In this document: positions 38,038 through 52,375 of the stretch, in pieces
How positions within the stretch are numbered: the first letter of the stretch is position 1
Layout of the letters: every line of letters begins with the position of its first letter
DNA from: Shinella zoogloeoides
Lineage (GTDB): Bacteria > Pseudomonadota > Alphaproteobacteria > Rhizobiales > Rhizobiaceae
NCBI RefSeq assembly: GCF_022682305.1
Contig: NZ_CP093528.1
Coordinates: 2,865,501-2,929,500, forward strand
Length of the DNA: 64,000 nucleotides
Reading direction: 5' to 3'
Translations under genes and position numbers: made by a program
The notes under the pieces: generated by a model
What the model was told of the DNA's origin: nothing
Databases searched by the model: none
The model's input: only the letters and a program-made list of their open reading frames with translations

Positions 38038-38925
38038 TTATTTCAGGCTGGCGACCAGTTCGCGCAGCGGCCCTTCGACCGACGGGCGGATATCCCCGCG
38101 CGCCAGCGCGAAGGCGATGTTGGCGAGGATGAAGCCATCCTTGGCGCCGCAGTCGTAGGTCTCGCCGCGGAAATGGTAGGCCGCGAATGTCTGCTCGACC
38201 GCAAGCTTCACCATGGCGTCGGTGAGCTGGATCTCGTTGCCCGCGCCGCGCTCCTGCGTGGAGAGGATCTGGAAGATTTCCGGCTGGAGGATATAGCGGC
38301 CGTTGATGAAGAAGTTCGACGGCGCGGTGCCCTGCGGCGGCTTCTCGACCATCTTGGTGATGGCGAAGCCGTCGCCGATCTTCTCGCCGACGCCGACGAT
38401 GCCGTATTTATGCGCCTGGTCGGGCGCGCATTCCTCGACGGCGATGACATTCGCGCCGGAATGCTCGAAGAGTTCGACCATACCCTTCATGCAGCCCTTC
38501 TCCCCCTTCATGATCATGTCGGGAAGCAGGAGGGCGAAAGGCTCGTTGCCGACGAGTTCGCGGGCGCACCAGACGGCGTGGCCGAGGCCGAGCGGCTCCT
38601 GCTGGCGCGTGAAGCTGGTGGAGCCGGCAACGGGCAGGATGCTTTCCAGAAGCGTCAGCTCGGCGGTCTTGTTGCGCTGGCGCAGCGTCTGCTCCAGCTC
38701 GACCTGGATATCGAAATAGTCCTCGATGACCGCCTTGGAGCGGCCCGTCACGAAGATCAGGTGCTCGATGCCGGCATCCAGCGCCTCATCGACCACATAC
38801 TGGATCACCGGCTTGTCCACGACCGTCAGCATTTCCTTCGGAACGGCCTTCGTCGCCGGAAGGAAGCGCGTGCCGAGACCGGCCACCGGGAAGACTGCTT
38901 TGCGAACCTTGCGTGCCTGCGACAT
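38038..38925 (-). CDS. exoN: UTP-glucose-1-phosphate uridylyltransferase
   Basis: 295 aa with the nucleotidyltransferase start [40 protein letters not shown] near residue 135 and F-F-I-N-G-R-Y-I-L. It makes UDP-glucose for exopolysaccharide, cyclic glucan and lipopolysaccharide synthesis. ATG 38,925 is preceded by GAGGTGA. The 200 bp upstream are A/T-rich and hold the promoters for this gene and the divergent transglycosylase. Confidence 0.93.
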   Translation of the reverse strand: MSQARKVRKAVFPVAGLGTRFLPATKAVPKEMLTVVDKPVIQYVVDEALDAGIEHLIFVTGRSKAVIEDYFDIQVELEQTLRQRNKTAELTLLESILPVAGSTSFTRQQEPLGLGHAVWCARELVGNEPFALLLPDMIMKGEKGCMKGMVELFEHSGANVIAVEECAPDQAHKYGIVGVGEKIGDGFAITKMVEKPPQGTAPSNFFINGRYILQPEIFQILSTQERGAGNEIQLTDAMVKLAVEQTFAAYHFRGETYDCGAKDGFILANIAFALARGDIRPSVEGPLRELVASLK

Positions 38926-39124
38926 ATTCACCTCGTTGGGTCCATTGCCCTCATGGCCGGACATATTCCAGCCGGAATAGAATCGAATTGCTATTTTTTT
39001 GCAAAAGAAGACGGCGCAATTTTTTGATGGTAAAGAATTTGTTGACTTCGTTTTTATAAGTTTTGCGTTCAGCCGGTGGCTTCCTGGCCATCGTACCGAA
39101 ATTTAGAAACGGACATGACAGCCG

Positions 39125-40345
39125 ATGACACAGAATCTGAAGACCGTTCTGCGCCGATCTGCGCTCACCCTTCTCCTCTCGGCCGGGCTTTTCGCCCAGG
39201 CGACTGCGGCCCGCGCGGACGCCCGCTTCCAGAACTGGATCGCCGACTTCTACGAGACCGCATCTGCGGCCGGCATCAGCAAGAGCACCTACCAGAAGGC
39301 GTTTTCCGGCGTCAAGACACCCGATCCGGACGTGCTGGAGAAGGCCGCCTACCAGCCGGAATTCAAAAGCAAGATCTGGGATTATCTCGATTCGCGCGTC
39401 AACCCCTACACGGTGCGCATCGGCCGCGAGATGGCGGCCAAGCATGGCCGCACGCTGGCGGCGCTCGAACGTCACTTCGGCGTCGATCGCAATATCCTGC
39501 TCGCCATCTGGTCGATGGAATCGAACTACGGCGCGGTGCTTCAGAAGGACGACCGGCTGCACTACGTGCCGCGCGCGCTCGCCACACTCGCCTATGCCGA
39601 CAAGAAGCGCTCGAAATACGCCCGCACCCAGCTCATCGCCGCCCTCAAGATCATCCAGCGCGGCGATATTGCCGCGGGCGACATGACCGGCTCCTGGGCA
39701 GGCGCGATGGGCCACACCCAGTTCATTCCGACAAGCTACCTGCTCTACGCGATCGACGCCGATGGCAACGGTCATCGCGACATCTGGAATTCCGTGCCGG
39801 ACGCGCTGGCGACCGCCGCGAACCTGCTTGCCAAGAACGGCTGGCAGGCCGGCAAGACCTGGGGATACGAAATCGTGGTGCCGCCGGGCGGCAACAAGTA
39901 TTCGGGCCAGACGAAGACGCTCGCCCAGTGGGGCAAGCTCGGCTTCACCCGCCCGGGCGGCAAGGGCTTCAAGAACGGCGCGGACCGCGCCGAACTCAAG
40001 CTGCCGGCCAATGGCGGCCCGGGCTTCCTGATGACCAAGAACTTCTTCGTCATCAAGCGCTACAACGCCTCGGATTCCTACGCGATGGGCGTCGGCATGC
40101 TGGCGGACCAGATCGCCGGCTACAGCGGCGTCAAGCAGCGCTGGCCGCGCCCGGACGGCACGCTCGACATCACCGAGAAATTCGAACTCCAGACACGCCT
40201 CAAGGAACTCGGCTATTACGACGGCGAGGTCGACGGCAATTTCGGCTCCGGCTCCAAGGCCGCGATCCAGGCCTTCCAGAACCGCATGGGCCTTGCCGCG
40301 GACGGCGAGCCGAGCCAGCAGGTTCTGAAAGCCCTGCGCCGCTGA
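39125..40345 (+). CDS. lytic murein transglycosylase (MltB family) with peptidoglycan-binding domain
   Basis: 406 aa. A signal peptide (ending A-T-A-A-R-A-D) precedes an SLT_2/MltB domain with catalytic Glu in IWSMESNYGAVLQ near residue 125 and G-S-W-A-G-A-M-G-H-T-Q-F-I-P-T-S near 190. A PG_binding_1 domain closes the protein (LKELGYYDGEVDGNFGSGSK, 350-405). It cleaves peptidoglycan in the periplasm. There is no lipobox Cys, so it is soluble rather than a lipoprotein like E. coli MltB. Confidence 0.92.
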   Translation: MTQNLKTVLRRSALTLLLSAGLFAQATAARADARFQNWIADFYETASAAGISKSTYQKAFSGVKTPDPDVLEKAAYQPEFKSKIWDYLDSRVNPYTVRIGREMAAKHGRTLAALERHFGVDRNILLAIWSMESNYGAVLQKDDRLHYVPRALATLAYADKKRSKYARTQLIAALKIIQRGDIAAGDMTGSWAGAMGHTQFIPTSYLLYAIDADGNGHRDIWNSVPDALATAANLLAKNGWQAGKTWGYEIVVPPGGNKYSGQTKTLAQWGKLGFTRPGGKGFKNGADRAELKLPANGGPGFLMTKNFFVIKRYNASDSYAMGVGMLADQIAGYSGVKQRWPRPDGTLDITEKFELQTRLKELGYYDGEVDGNFGSGSKAAIQAFQNRMGLAADGEPSQQVLKALRR

Positions 40346-40370
40346 GGCCCGCGGCGGATACTGGCATCGG

Positions 40371-40391
40371 GGGCGCTTCGGCGCCCTTTTT
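40371..40391 (+). terminator. transglycosylase gene terminator
   Basis: GGGCGC, loop TTCG, GCGCCC, then TTTTTG; 25 nt after the stop. Confidence 0.85.
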
Positions 40392-40481
40392 GCTGGCGGG
40401 CGCTTTCGTTCGGTGCCGGCATTTGCCATCATGCCGCCACCGAGCTTCCGCAACATCGGGGCAAAGACGGAGCCTTTCACG

Positions 40482-41639
40482 ATGAGCAAGACGATCCCCC
40501 CCCGTATCGCGCGCCTCGGCATCGCCCTCGTCGCCGTCGCCAGCGTCGTCGTGACCGCGCTTCCCGCCGGTGCACAGGAGCAGCCGCGCGAGCGCAAGAC
40601 CATTCTCGAATTCCTCTTCGGCAAGAAAAAGCCCCGGGAGGTCATCCCCGCCGAGCCGCAGGTCAGGAAGCCGCGCCCCACCGCCCGCAAGAAGAAGACG
40701 ACAACCACGGTCGCCAAGACGCCGGAAGCACCCGTCGTGGAGAAACTGCCGGATGCGAAGGTGGTGCTGGTCGTTGGCGACTTCATCGCCGGTAGCGTTG
40801 GCGAGGGCCTTGCGACCGCCTTCGAGGCGACGCCGGGCATTCGCGTCGAGCGCCGCACGAACGGCTCCTCCGGCATCGTGCGCGACGACTATTACAACTG
40901 GCCGGAAAGCCTGCCCGCCCTCATCGCCGAGACGAAGCCCGCCCTCGTCGTCGTCAGCATGGGCGCCAACGACCGCCAGCAGATGACCGTCGCGGGCGAG
41001 AAGGAGAAATTCCGCTCCGAGGCCTGGACGAAGGAATACGAGACGCGCGTCGCCCGCCTCGCCTCGCTGGCGCGCCAGAGCGGCAAGCCGCTGCTGTGGA
41101 TGGGCATGCCGGCCTTCCAGTCCTCTGCGCTGACCGCCGACATGACGACGCTGAACAACTTCTATCGCGCCGGCGTCGAGAAGGCGGGCGGCGAATTCGT
41201 CGATATCTGGGACGGCTTCGTCGACGAGGAGGGCAAGTTCGTCATTTCCGGTTCCGACATCAACGGCCAGCAGGTGCGCCTGCGCGGCTCCGACGGCATC
41301 AATTTCACCAAGGCCGGCAAGCGCAAGCTCGCCTTCTACGTGGAAAAGGAAATCCGCCGCCTGCTCGGCGATGCGGCCGCCGACGGCCCCGGCCTGCAGG
41401 GCGACCTCAAGGACCTCGTCGTCGCGACGCCCCCGGTCGAGGACGCGGAAATCACAAAGACGCAGCCCATCAGCCTTTCCGACCCGGTACTGGACGGCGG
41501 CACGGCCCTCCTCGGCGGCGCTCCGATCAAGGGCACCGGCAAGAGCCTGCGCGACAAGCTGGTGGAAAAGGGCGAGACCGCCGACGCGCCGCTCGGGCGC
41601 GTGGACGATTTCCGGATGAACAAGACAGCAACGCCCTGA
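40482..41639 (+). CDS. secreted SGNH-hydrolase-like protein (DUF459)
   Basis: 385 aa. A signal peptide (I-A-L-V-A-V-A-S-V-V-V-T-A-L-P-A-G-A) is followed by a basic linker rich in Lys and Thr (50-80) and an SGNH-like domain: VVLVVGDFIAGSVGEGL (block I, with Asp-Phe in place of the usual Asp-Ser), MGANDRQQM (block III) and D-G-I-N-F-T-K-A-G-K (block V-like). The nucleophile serine of block I is not in the usual place, so enzymatic activity is uncertain. It may modify or bind cell-wall glycans. A terminator follows. Confidence 0.78.
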   Translation: MSKTIPPRIARLGIALVAVASVVVTALPAGAQEQPRERKTILEFLFGKKKPREVIPAEPQVRKPRPTARKKKTTTTVAKTPEAPVVEKLPDAKVVLVVGDFIAGSVGEGLATAFEATPGIRVERRTNGSSGIVRDDYYNWPESLPALIAETKPALVVVSMGANDRQQMTVAGEKEKFRSEAWTKEYETRVARLASLARQSGKPLLWMGMPAFQSSALTADMTTLNNFYRAGVEKAGGEFVDIWDGFVDEEGKFVISGSDINGQQVRLRGSDGINFTKAGKRKLAFYVEKEIRRLLGDAAADGPGLQGDLKDLVVATPPVEDAEITKTQPISLSDPVLDGGTALLGGAPIKGTGKSLRDKLVEKGETADAPLGRVDDFRMNKTATP

Positions 41640-41663
41640 TCCCCTACACCTGAAACGAAAAGA

Positions 41664-41697
41664 GCGCGCCGCTTTCACGGCGCGCCCTTTTCTTATT
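41664..41697. terminator. terminator between the SGNH gene and gltD
   Basis: GCGCGCCG, loop CTTTCA, CGGCGCGC, then CCTTTTCTT on the plus strand; AAAAG and AAACG precede it, so it may also serve gltD from the other side. Confidence 0.75.
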
Positions 41698-41706
41698 CCT
41701 GAAGCC

Positions 41707-43164
41707 TCAGCGCGGCAGCGTCGTCGCGCCCATCAGCGCCTCGTCGATGGCGCGTGCCGCCTGGCGGCCTTCGCGGATCGCCCAGACGACGAGCGACTGG
41801 CCGCGGCGCACGTCGCCGGCGGTCCAGAGCTTGTCCACCGAGGTCTTGTAGTCGCGGTCATTGGCGATGACGTTCGACGAGCCGCGCTTGTCGGTGTTGA
41901 TCGCAAGCTTGTCACCGAGATCCTTCAGCACGCTGGTGGTGAAGGGGCCACGGAAGCCGATGGCGATGAAGGCGAGGTCCGCCTTGATGATGAACTCCGT
42001 GCCGGGGATCGGCTTGCGGCGGTCATCCACCTGGCAGCACTTCACGCCCGTCAGGACACCGTCCTCGTCGCCGACGAATTCGAGCGTGCCGACCTGGAAC
42101 TCGCGCACGGCGCCTTCGGCCTGCGAGGAGGAGGTGCGCATCTTCGTCGCCCAGAAGGGCCAGACGGCGAGCTTGTCTTCCTTTTCCGGCGGCTGCGGGC
42201 GGATGTCGAGCTGCGTGACCTTCACCGCGCCCTGGCGGAAGGCCGTGCCGACGCAGTCCGACGCGGTATCGCCGCCGCCGACGACGACGATATGCTTGCC
42301 ACCGGCAAGGATCGGTGCGGAGGGCCAGCCGACGCTATCGATGTTCTCGCGGCCGACACGACGGTTCTGCTGCACGAGGTACGGCATGGCATCATGCACG
42401 CCGGCGAAATCGACGCCCGGGATGCCGGCGTCGCGCGGGGTTTCCGAGCCGCCGCAATAGAGCACGGCATCGTGCTCCGCCAGCATCTCGTCCATCGGCT
42501 TGTCGACGCCGACATTGACGCCGTAGTGGAAGGTGACGCCCTCGCCGCGCATCTGGTCGACGCGGCGGTCGATGAAGTTCTTCTCCATCTTGAAGTCCGG
42601 GATGCCGTAGCGCAGCAGGCCACCGGCCTTGGATTCACGCTCGTAGAGATGGACTTCATGACCGGCGCGGGCAAGCTGCTGGGCGGCCGCCATGCCGGCC
42701 GGGCCGGAGCCGATAACGGCGACCTTCTTGCCGGTCTTCACCGTCGCCGGCTGCGGCACGATATAGCCCATCTCATAGGCCTTGTCGGCAATCGCCTGCT
42801 CGACGGTCTTGATGGAGACCGGAGTGTCCTCGAGGTTCAGCGTGCACGCCTCCTCGCAGGGTGCGGGGCAGACGCGGCCAGTGAATTCCGGGAAGTTGTT
42901 GGTCGAATGCAGGTTGCGGATCGCCTCTTCCCAGTTGCCGTTATAGACGAGGTCGTTCCAGTCCGGGATCTGGTTGTGCACCGGACACCCGGTCGGACCG
43001 TGGCAATAGGGAATGCCGCAGTCCATGCAGCGCGCGGCCTGCTTCTGCACTTCGGGATCCGACATCGGAATGGTGAATTCGCGGAAATGGCGGATGCGGT
43101 CGGAGGCCGGCTGATACTTCATCACCTGCCGGTCGATTTCCATGAAACCAGTTACCTTGCCCAC
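41707..43164 (-). CDS. gltD: glutamate synthase small subunit
   Basis: 485 aa. N-terminal iron-sulfur cysteines lie in [20 protein letters not shown] and in [11 protein letters not shown]. An FAD motif [15 protein letters not shown] follows near residue 149, and the NADPH motif [15 protein letters not shown] near 295. It passes electrons from NADPH to GltB for glutamate synthesis from glutamine and 2-oxoglutarate. It lies 139 bp downstream of gltB on the same strand, in one operon. Confidence 0.96.
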   Translation of the reverse strand: MGKVTGFMEIDRQVMKYQPASDRIRHFREFTIPMSDPEVQKQAARCMDCGIPYCHGPTGCPVHNQIPDWNDLVYNGNWEEAIRNLHSTNNFPEFTGRVCPAPCEEACTLNLEDTPVSIKTVEQAIADKAYEMGYIVPQPATVKTGKKVAVIGSGPAGMAAAQQLARAGHEVHLYERESKAGGLLRYGIPDFKMEKNFIDRRVDQMRGEGVTFHYGVNVGVDKPMDEMLAEHDAVLYCGGSETPRDAGIPGVDFAGVHDAMPYLVQQNRRVGRENIDSVGWPSAPILAGGKHIVVVGGGDTASDCVGTAFRQGAVKVTQLDIRPQPPEKEDKLAVWPFWATKMRTSSSQAEGAVREFQVGTLEFVGDEDGVLTGVKCCQVDDRRKPIPGTEFIIKADLAFIAIGFRGPFTTSVLKDLGDKLAINTDKRGSSNVIANDRDYKTSVDKLWTAGDVRRGQSLVVWAIREGRQAARAIDEALMGATTLPR

Positions 43165-43302
43165 TTCAATAATCCTTGCTCAAGACGGGTGCCTCTCGGG
43201 CCCCGTTACCGGTGCGCAGCTCCGCTGTCGTACCGGTGAAGATGAAATCGATCCTGATCGCGTTTCGCGCAATCGGTCAGTGAAGGTAGGTGGACCGCTG
43301 CC

Positions 43303-48027
<4,725 letters not shown>

Positions 48028-48508
48028 CGTTTCCTCCTGTTGGCCCGGCATCGTGCGGGGATTCCGTCCGCCCCTCGCGGAGCGTCGCCTGTTGCATGAA
48101 CCTGATGCGACCGTAAAACGACGGCCGATCCGGTGGATCATCGGAACCGTCGGGGCGGCGGGTTTGTGGAACACGTTCCACCCGGCGCCGTTACCGGCGC
48201 CCCTCCTCTATCGGGACGGCGCCTCTTCGGTCTCCTGACCGAAATAGGACAGTAACGCTGTCCTATTTCAGATGCTCTATGCCAGAAACACCCCCACCCC
48301 GCAAGGCCATCATGCCAAATAATCACCACCTCATGAAGAAAAATTGCCCACGCCATCGACAGGTTGAAATTAAATTACGGGCCTTCGGCGCTTTGTTTGC
48401 GTTCCTTTCATTTTCGGGAAAAACGGGCATTTCGGCCGAAACCGGCGATTGATCGCCGATTTTTCTCCATTATGGTCCTTCCCGGCCCTCATTCGCACTG
48501 GAAATCGC
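48028..48508. promoter_or_regulatory. gltB / threonine aldolase divergent control region
   Basis: No gene is seen. Three inverted repeats stand out: GAAATAGGACAG-TAACG-CTGTCCTATTTC (48,241-48,269, perfect 12-bp arms), GTGGAAC-AC-GTTCCAC (48,166-48,181) and GGCGCCG-TTAC-CGGCGCC (48,184-48,201). The first looks like an operator for a dimeric regulator; the last may be a leader RNA stem of gltB. The remaining 240 bp next to the aldolase gene are A/T-richer and show no clear motif. I recognise none of the binding proteins. Confidence 0.55.
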
Positions 48509-49555
48509 ATGTTTTTCGCTTCAGACAACTGGGCAGGCGCCCATCCTGACATTGCCAAGAGTCTCGTGGACGCCGCCGGTGGCTTCACCTCGGCCTATGG
48601 TACGGGTGACCTCGACAAGCGTGTGGAAAAGACATTTTCCGAGATTTTCGAGCGCGACGTCGCCGTCTTCTTCGTCGGCACGGGCACGGCGGCCAATTCG
48701 CTGGCCCTCGCCAGCTTCAACCGGCCGGGCGGGCAGGTCTTCTGCCACCGCGAGGCGCATGTGAACGTCGACGAGTGCAACGCGCCCGAATTCTTCGCGA
48801 CCGGATCCAAGCTGGTTCCCATCGACGGCCCGGCGGGCAAACTCTCGCCCGAGGACCTTGCCGCAGCGATCAACCGTTTCCCGCCGGATTTCGTGCATGG
48901 CGGCCAGCCGATGGCCGTCACCATCACCCAGGCAACGGAAGCCGGCACCGCCTATACGCTGGATGAAATCTCCGCCCTCTCCGACGTGGCGAAGAAGGCC
49001 GGCCTGCCGCTGCACATGGACGGCGCACGCTTCGCCAACGCCCTCGTCCATATAAGCGCGACGCCCGCAGACATGACCTGGAAGCGCGGCGTCGACATCC
49101 TCTCCTTCGGCGGCACGAAGAACGGCTGCTGGTGCGCCGAGGCTCTCGTGCTCTTCGACCCGTCGAAGGCGCGGCAGATGCATTACCTGCGCAAGCGCTC
49201 CGCCCAGCTCTTCTCCAAGTCCCGCTTCATCGCCGCCCAGTTCGACGCCTATTTCCGGGACGGCCTCTGGCTCGACCTCGCCCGCCACTCCAACGCCATG
49301 GCAGGCCGCCTCGCCGAAGGCTTCGCCGCCTCCGGCAAAGGCCGCCTCGCCTGGCCGACCGGCTCGAACGAACTCTTCGCCATCCTGCGCAACGACGCCT
49401 TGAAGGCCTTGAGGGAAAAGGGCGCCACCTTCTACGACTGGCACCCCGGCCCGGACCTGCAGGCGACCATGCAGGATGACGAAACCCTCATCCGCCTCGT
49501 CACCAGCTTCGCCACGACGCCAGCGGATGTCGACGGGTTCCTTTCGGCGCTTTGA
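48509..49555 (+). CDS. ltaE: low-specificity L-threonine aldolase
   Basis: 348 aa PLP enzyme of fold type I. It starts MFFASDNWAGAHPDIAKSLV, has FVGTGTAANSLALA near residue 55, P-L-H-M-D-G-A-R-F-A-N near 168-178 and the PLP lysine in SFGGTKNGCWCAEALV near 205. It splits threonine or allo-threonine to glycine and acetaldehyde. TGGAAATCGC precedes the ATG. It has a single-gene layout and faces the hsp20 gene. Confidence 0.9.
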   Translation: MFFASDNWAGAHPDIAKSLVDAAGGFTSAYGTGDLDKRVEKTFSEIFERDVAVFFVGTGTAANSLALASFNRPGGQVFCHREAHVNVDECNAPEFFATGSKLVPIDGPAGKLSPEDLAAAINRFPPDFVHGGQPMAVTITQATEAGTAYTLDEISALSDVAKKAGLPLHMDGARFANALVHISATPADMTWKRGVDILSFGGTKNGCWCAEALVLFDPSKARQMHYLRKRSAQLFSKSRFIAAQFDAYFRDGLWLDLARHSNAMAGRLAEGFAASGKGRLAWPTGSNELFAILRNDALKALREKGATFYDWHPGPDLQATMQDDETLIRLVTSFATTPADVDGFLSAL

Positions 49556-49561
49556 GGCAAC

Positions 49562-49590
49562 AAAAAAGGCGGCGCCTTGCGGCACCGCCC
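49562..49590 (-). terminator. hsp20 terminator
   Basis: On the minus strand GGCGGTGCC, loop GCAA, GGCGCCGCC (one G-U wobble) is followed by TTTTTTG. It lies 23 nt after the hsp20 stop. Confidence 0.8.
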
Positions 49591-49612
49591 TCTTCATTCC
49601 CGCGCGAAACGC

Positions 49613-50074
49613 TTAGTTGGTCTGCGCTTCGATCTGCTTGGCTTCGCGTGCGACAGCCGCAATCTCGATACGGCGCGGTTTAGCGGCTTCCGGGATCTCG
49701 CGAAGAAGATCGATGTGGAGAAGGCCGTTCTTCAGCGAAGCGGCGCGCACTTCCACATGATCGGCGAGCTGGAAGCGGCGCTCGAAGGCGCGCTTGGCAA
49801 TGCCGCGGTAGAGATACTGGCTTTCCTCGGACGCTTCGTCCTTCTTCTCGCCCTTGACCGTCAGCGCATGTTCGCGCGCTTCGATAGACAGTTCGCTTTC
49901 GTCGAAACCGGCTACCGCCATGGTGATGCGATAGGTGTTTTCGCCGGTGCGCTCGATGTTGTAGGGCGGATAGCTCTGGGCCTGGTCAGGCTGGCCGAGG
50001 CTGTCGAGCATGGTGAAGAGACGGTCGAAGCCGACGGTGGAACGGTAGAGGGGGGAGAAATCGACGTGACGCAT
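49613..50074 (-). CDS. small heat-shock protein Hsp20/IbpA
   Basis: 153 aa with [19 protein letters not shown] at the start, an alpha-crystallin domain (about 35-125: [23 protein letters not shown]) and the G-L-L-H-I-D-L strand that precedes the short tail. It is an ATP-independent holdase chaperone. Rhizobia usually carry several such genes. Its promoter matches RpoH sites and its leader looks like a ROSE thermometer, so it should be switched on by heat at two levels. Confidence 0.93.
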   Translation of the reverse strand: MRHVDFSPLYRSTVGFDRLFTMLDSLGQPDQAQSYPPYNIERTGENTYRITMAVAGFDESELSIEAREHALTVKGEKKDEASEESQYLYRGIAKRAFERRFQLADHVEVRAASLKNGLLHIDLLREIPEAAKPRRIEIAAVAREAKQIEAQTN

Positions 50075-50190
50075 GGTGTCCTCCTTCAGAGCAACGGTTG
50101 CGATCTTTCAAAGAGCTGCCCCTGATTTCCAAAGGAGCGGCCCGGTTCATCCGGCCTCCGCCCCTTTCTGGCGACGGCAGCCTCGACGGA
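50075..50190 (-). promoter_or_regulatory. ROSE-like RNA thermometer in the hsp20 leader
   Basis: The leader ends CCGTTGCTCTGAAGGAGG, just before the start. TTGCT facing the Shine-Dalgarno AAGGAGG is the conserved last hairpin of ROSE elements, which hide the ribosome site at low temperature. An earlier stem (GCCGCTCCTTTGG region) also fits. Boundaries are approximate. Confidence 0.7.
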
Positions 50191-50213
50191 CCCTTGCGGC
50201 GCCCGTGACGATG

Positions 50214-50242
50214 AGATGGGAACGCCATTTCGGCGGTTCAAG
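50214..50242 (-). promoter_or_regulatory. RpoH (sigma-32) promoter of hsp20
   Basis: On the minus strand CTTGAA (50,242-50,237), a 16-bp spacer and CCCATCT (50,220-50,214) match the heat-shock promoter consensus. The predicted leader is about 130 nt, the size expected for a ROSE element. Confidence 0.75.
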
Positions 50243-50503
50243 ATCGCATGGCCGAGAAAAATTCCGACATGAACGGCAAATGAACGTCCGCTTCGGACAG
50301 CGTTCAGCTTGGCCTTGCTAGAACCACGACATCGGAAGCAACAACTTTCGACGACCGGGGTGCAACGTCCCTTCCGCCACGGTCAAATTGCGCCGGACTG
50401 CATGTGAGCCACCCCCGTGCCGCATGCATCCGGCTTTTTTCTTTGACGGCCCGGATGGGAGCGCCTATCCATCGAACGTCACATGAGAAACCGTGCCCGT
50501 CCG
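50243..50503. other. intergenic stretch between hsp20 and the lipase gene
   Basis: No gene is seen. TGAACGTCCG and a mirrored CGGAC...CGTTCA (50,282-50,308) make an imperfect palindrome with a 3-nt bulge. A weak stem with TTTTTT lies near 50,419-50,440. No function is assigned. Confidence 0.4.
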
Positions 50504-51466
50504 ATGGATTCCATCCTCTACGCCACCCCAGACAATCCCGTTCCGGAAAATCATTTCGCCGGTTTCCTGGAAGGCAGCGGCGGCGTGAAAATCCGCTACG
50601 CCGTGTTCCGGTCCCGGGAGCGCGAGGCCAAGGGCACGGTGGTGCTGCTGCAGGGCCGCAGCGAGTGCATCGAGAAATATTACGAGACGATCAACGACCT
50701 GACGGCGCGGGGCCTGTGGGTGGCGACCTTCGACTGGCGCGGCCAGGCCGGCTCGGGCCGCCTCATTAGCGGAAGCCATACCGGCCATGTCGCCCGCTTT
50801 GCCGACTACGAGGCCGACCTCTCGCTCTTCCTCGAAAGGATCGTGCTGCCCGACGCGCGCCTGCCCTTCTTCATCGTCGCCCATTCGACCGGCGCGCTCG
50901 TCGCCCTCTCCCAGGCACCGTTCCTGGAAAACCGCATCGAGCGCATGGTGCTGGCCGCGCCCTTCGTCGCCCTCGGCGGCCAGTCGATGAGCCAGCGCCG
51001 GATCGCCATCATTGCGCGTCTCGCCTCCATGACCGGCCTTGGCAACCGCACCTTCCGCAGGAGCGAGCCGTCCTTCGATTTCGCCCGCAATGTGGTGAGT
51101 TCCGATGAGCGCCGCTTCGCCCGCAACGCCGCCATCTATACGGCGCATCCCGAGCTTTCGATCGGCTGGCCGAGCGCGCGCTGGCTAAACGAGACGCTTC
51201 GCGCCATCGCGCGCGTAACGCATCAGGATCACCTGACACGGATCCGCATTCCCACGCTGCTGCTCTGCCCGACGGCAGACGTACTCGTGCCGCGCAAGGC
51301 CATCGGCGACCTTGCCCGCATCTTCCGCGCCGCACGCCTCATCGAGATCGACGGCGCGCGCCACGAGCTTTTCCAGGAGGCGGACCGCTACCGCGCGCAG
51401 GCGATGGCGGCCATCGATGCCTTCATTCCGGGCAGCGACGCCGAGGAAACCGGCCTCGGCGCCTGA
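50504..51466 (+). CDS. alpha/beta hydrolase, lysophospholipase/monoacylglycerol lipase-like
   Basis: 320 aa. It has L-Q-G-R-S-E-C-I-E-K-Y-Y-E-T-I near the oxyanion region, TFDWRGQAGSGR, the nucleophile elbow VAHSTGALVAL, an acidic residue in CPTADVLVP and the base in D-G-A-R-H-E-L-F. This is the PldB-like serine hydrolase pattern. It probably acts on lysophospholipids or monoglycerides. The start could be ATG 50,483; neither start has a convincing ribosome site. It converges on hisN with 8 bp between stops. Confidence 0.82.
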   Translation: MDSILYATPDNPVPENHFAGFLEGSGGVKIRYAVFRSREREAKGTVVLLQGRSECIEKYYETINDLTARGLWVATFDWRGQAGSGRLISGSHTGHVARFADYEADLSLFLERIVLPDARLPFFIVAHSTGALVALSQAPFLENRIERMVLAAPFVALGGQSMSQRRIAIIARLASMTGLGNRTFRRSEPSFDFARNVVSSDERRFARNAAIYTAHPELSIGWPSARWLNETLRAIARVTHQDHLTRIRIPTLLLCPTADVLVPRKAIGDLARIFRAARLIEIDGARHELFQEADRYRAQAMAAIDAFIPGSDAEETGLGA

Positions 51467-51474
51467 AGCGCGGC

Positions 51475-52248
51475 TCAGGCGCCGAGCAGCGCCATCGCCT
51501 CGTTATAGACCTTGCGGCTGCCGGCCGCGATGATCTCGCCGCCCATTTCCGCCGGACCGCCATCCCAGGCGGTGATGATGCCGCCCGCCTGCTCGATGAC
51601 CGGGATGAGGCCGCCGACATCGTAGGGCTTCAGCCCGCATTCCACGACGAGATCGACATGGCCGGCCGCCAGCAGCGCATAGGCGTAGCAATCGACGCCG
51701 TAGCGGAAGAGCCGCACCTTGTCCTGCACCGCCTCGAAGCGGGTCTTGCGGCTTTCGGTGAAGAGATGCGGCGAGGTCGTGAACATGATGGCGTCCGACA
51801 GGCCGTTGCACGCCCGCGTCGACAGCACCTTGCCGCCGTCCGGCCCGGCATAGCGGGATACCTCGCCGTCGGCGAAATAACGCTCTCCCGTGAAGGGCTG
51901 GTCGACAAGCCCCATGACGGCCTTGCCGTTGCGGTAGAGGCCGATCAGCGTGCCCCAGACAGGAACACCGGAAATGAAGGCGCGCGTGCCGTCGATCGGG
52001 TCGATGACCCAGACATATTCCCGGTCGAGGCCGACCGAGCCGTGTTCTTCGCCGAGAATGCCGTGTTCGGGGAAATGCCGCTCGATCAGCGCGCGGATCG
52101 CCGCCTCCGCCGCCCGGTCACCTTCCGTCACGGGATCGAAACCGCCGGCCTCCTTGTTGACGACGTCGGCGCCGACGCGGAAGCGCGGCAGGGTTTCCTT
52201 CCTCGCCGCATCGGCAAGGAGGTCGAAGAAGGCGCGGTCAGGCAGCAT
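51475..52248 (-). CDS. hisN: histidinol-phosphatase, inositol monophosphatase family
   Basis: 257 aa with G-I-L-G-E-E-H-G near residue 63, VWVIDPIDGTRAFISGVPVW near 78-97 and G-L-K-P-Y-D-V-G-G-L near 206. DGTRAF rather than DGTTNF is typical of the HisN branch, which dephosphorylates histidinol phosphate in Rhizobiales. It is a second inositol-monophosphatase-fold protein beside suhB at 9,168. The mmgR RNA gene lies just upstream on the other strand. Confidence 0.87.
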   Translation of the reverse strand: MLPDRAFFDLLADAARKETLPRFRVGADVVNKEAGGFDPVTEGDRAAEAAIRALIERHFPEHGILGEEHGSVGLDREYVWVIDPIDGTRAFISGVPVWGTLIGLYRNGKAVMGLVDQPFTGERYFADGEVSRYAGPDGGKVLSTRACNGLSDAIMFTTSPHLFTESRKTRFEAVQDKVRLFRYGVDCYAYALLAAGHVDLVVECGLKPYDVGGLIPVIEQAGGIITAWDGGPAEMGGEIIAAGSRKVYNEAMALLGA

Positions 52249-52375
52249 GGCAATCTCTCGGAGAGGTTTTCATCGAAGCCCCTCTTACTGCATCGCCGGC
52301 CAAAACGGAACCGGAATGAGGGGCCGGCCGAGCCGGGGATTCCCGGAAGCACCGCAATTTCATCTCGCACATGCG

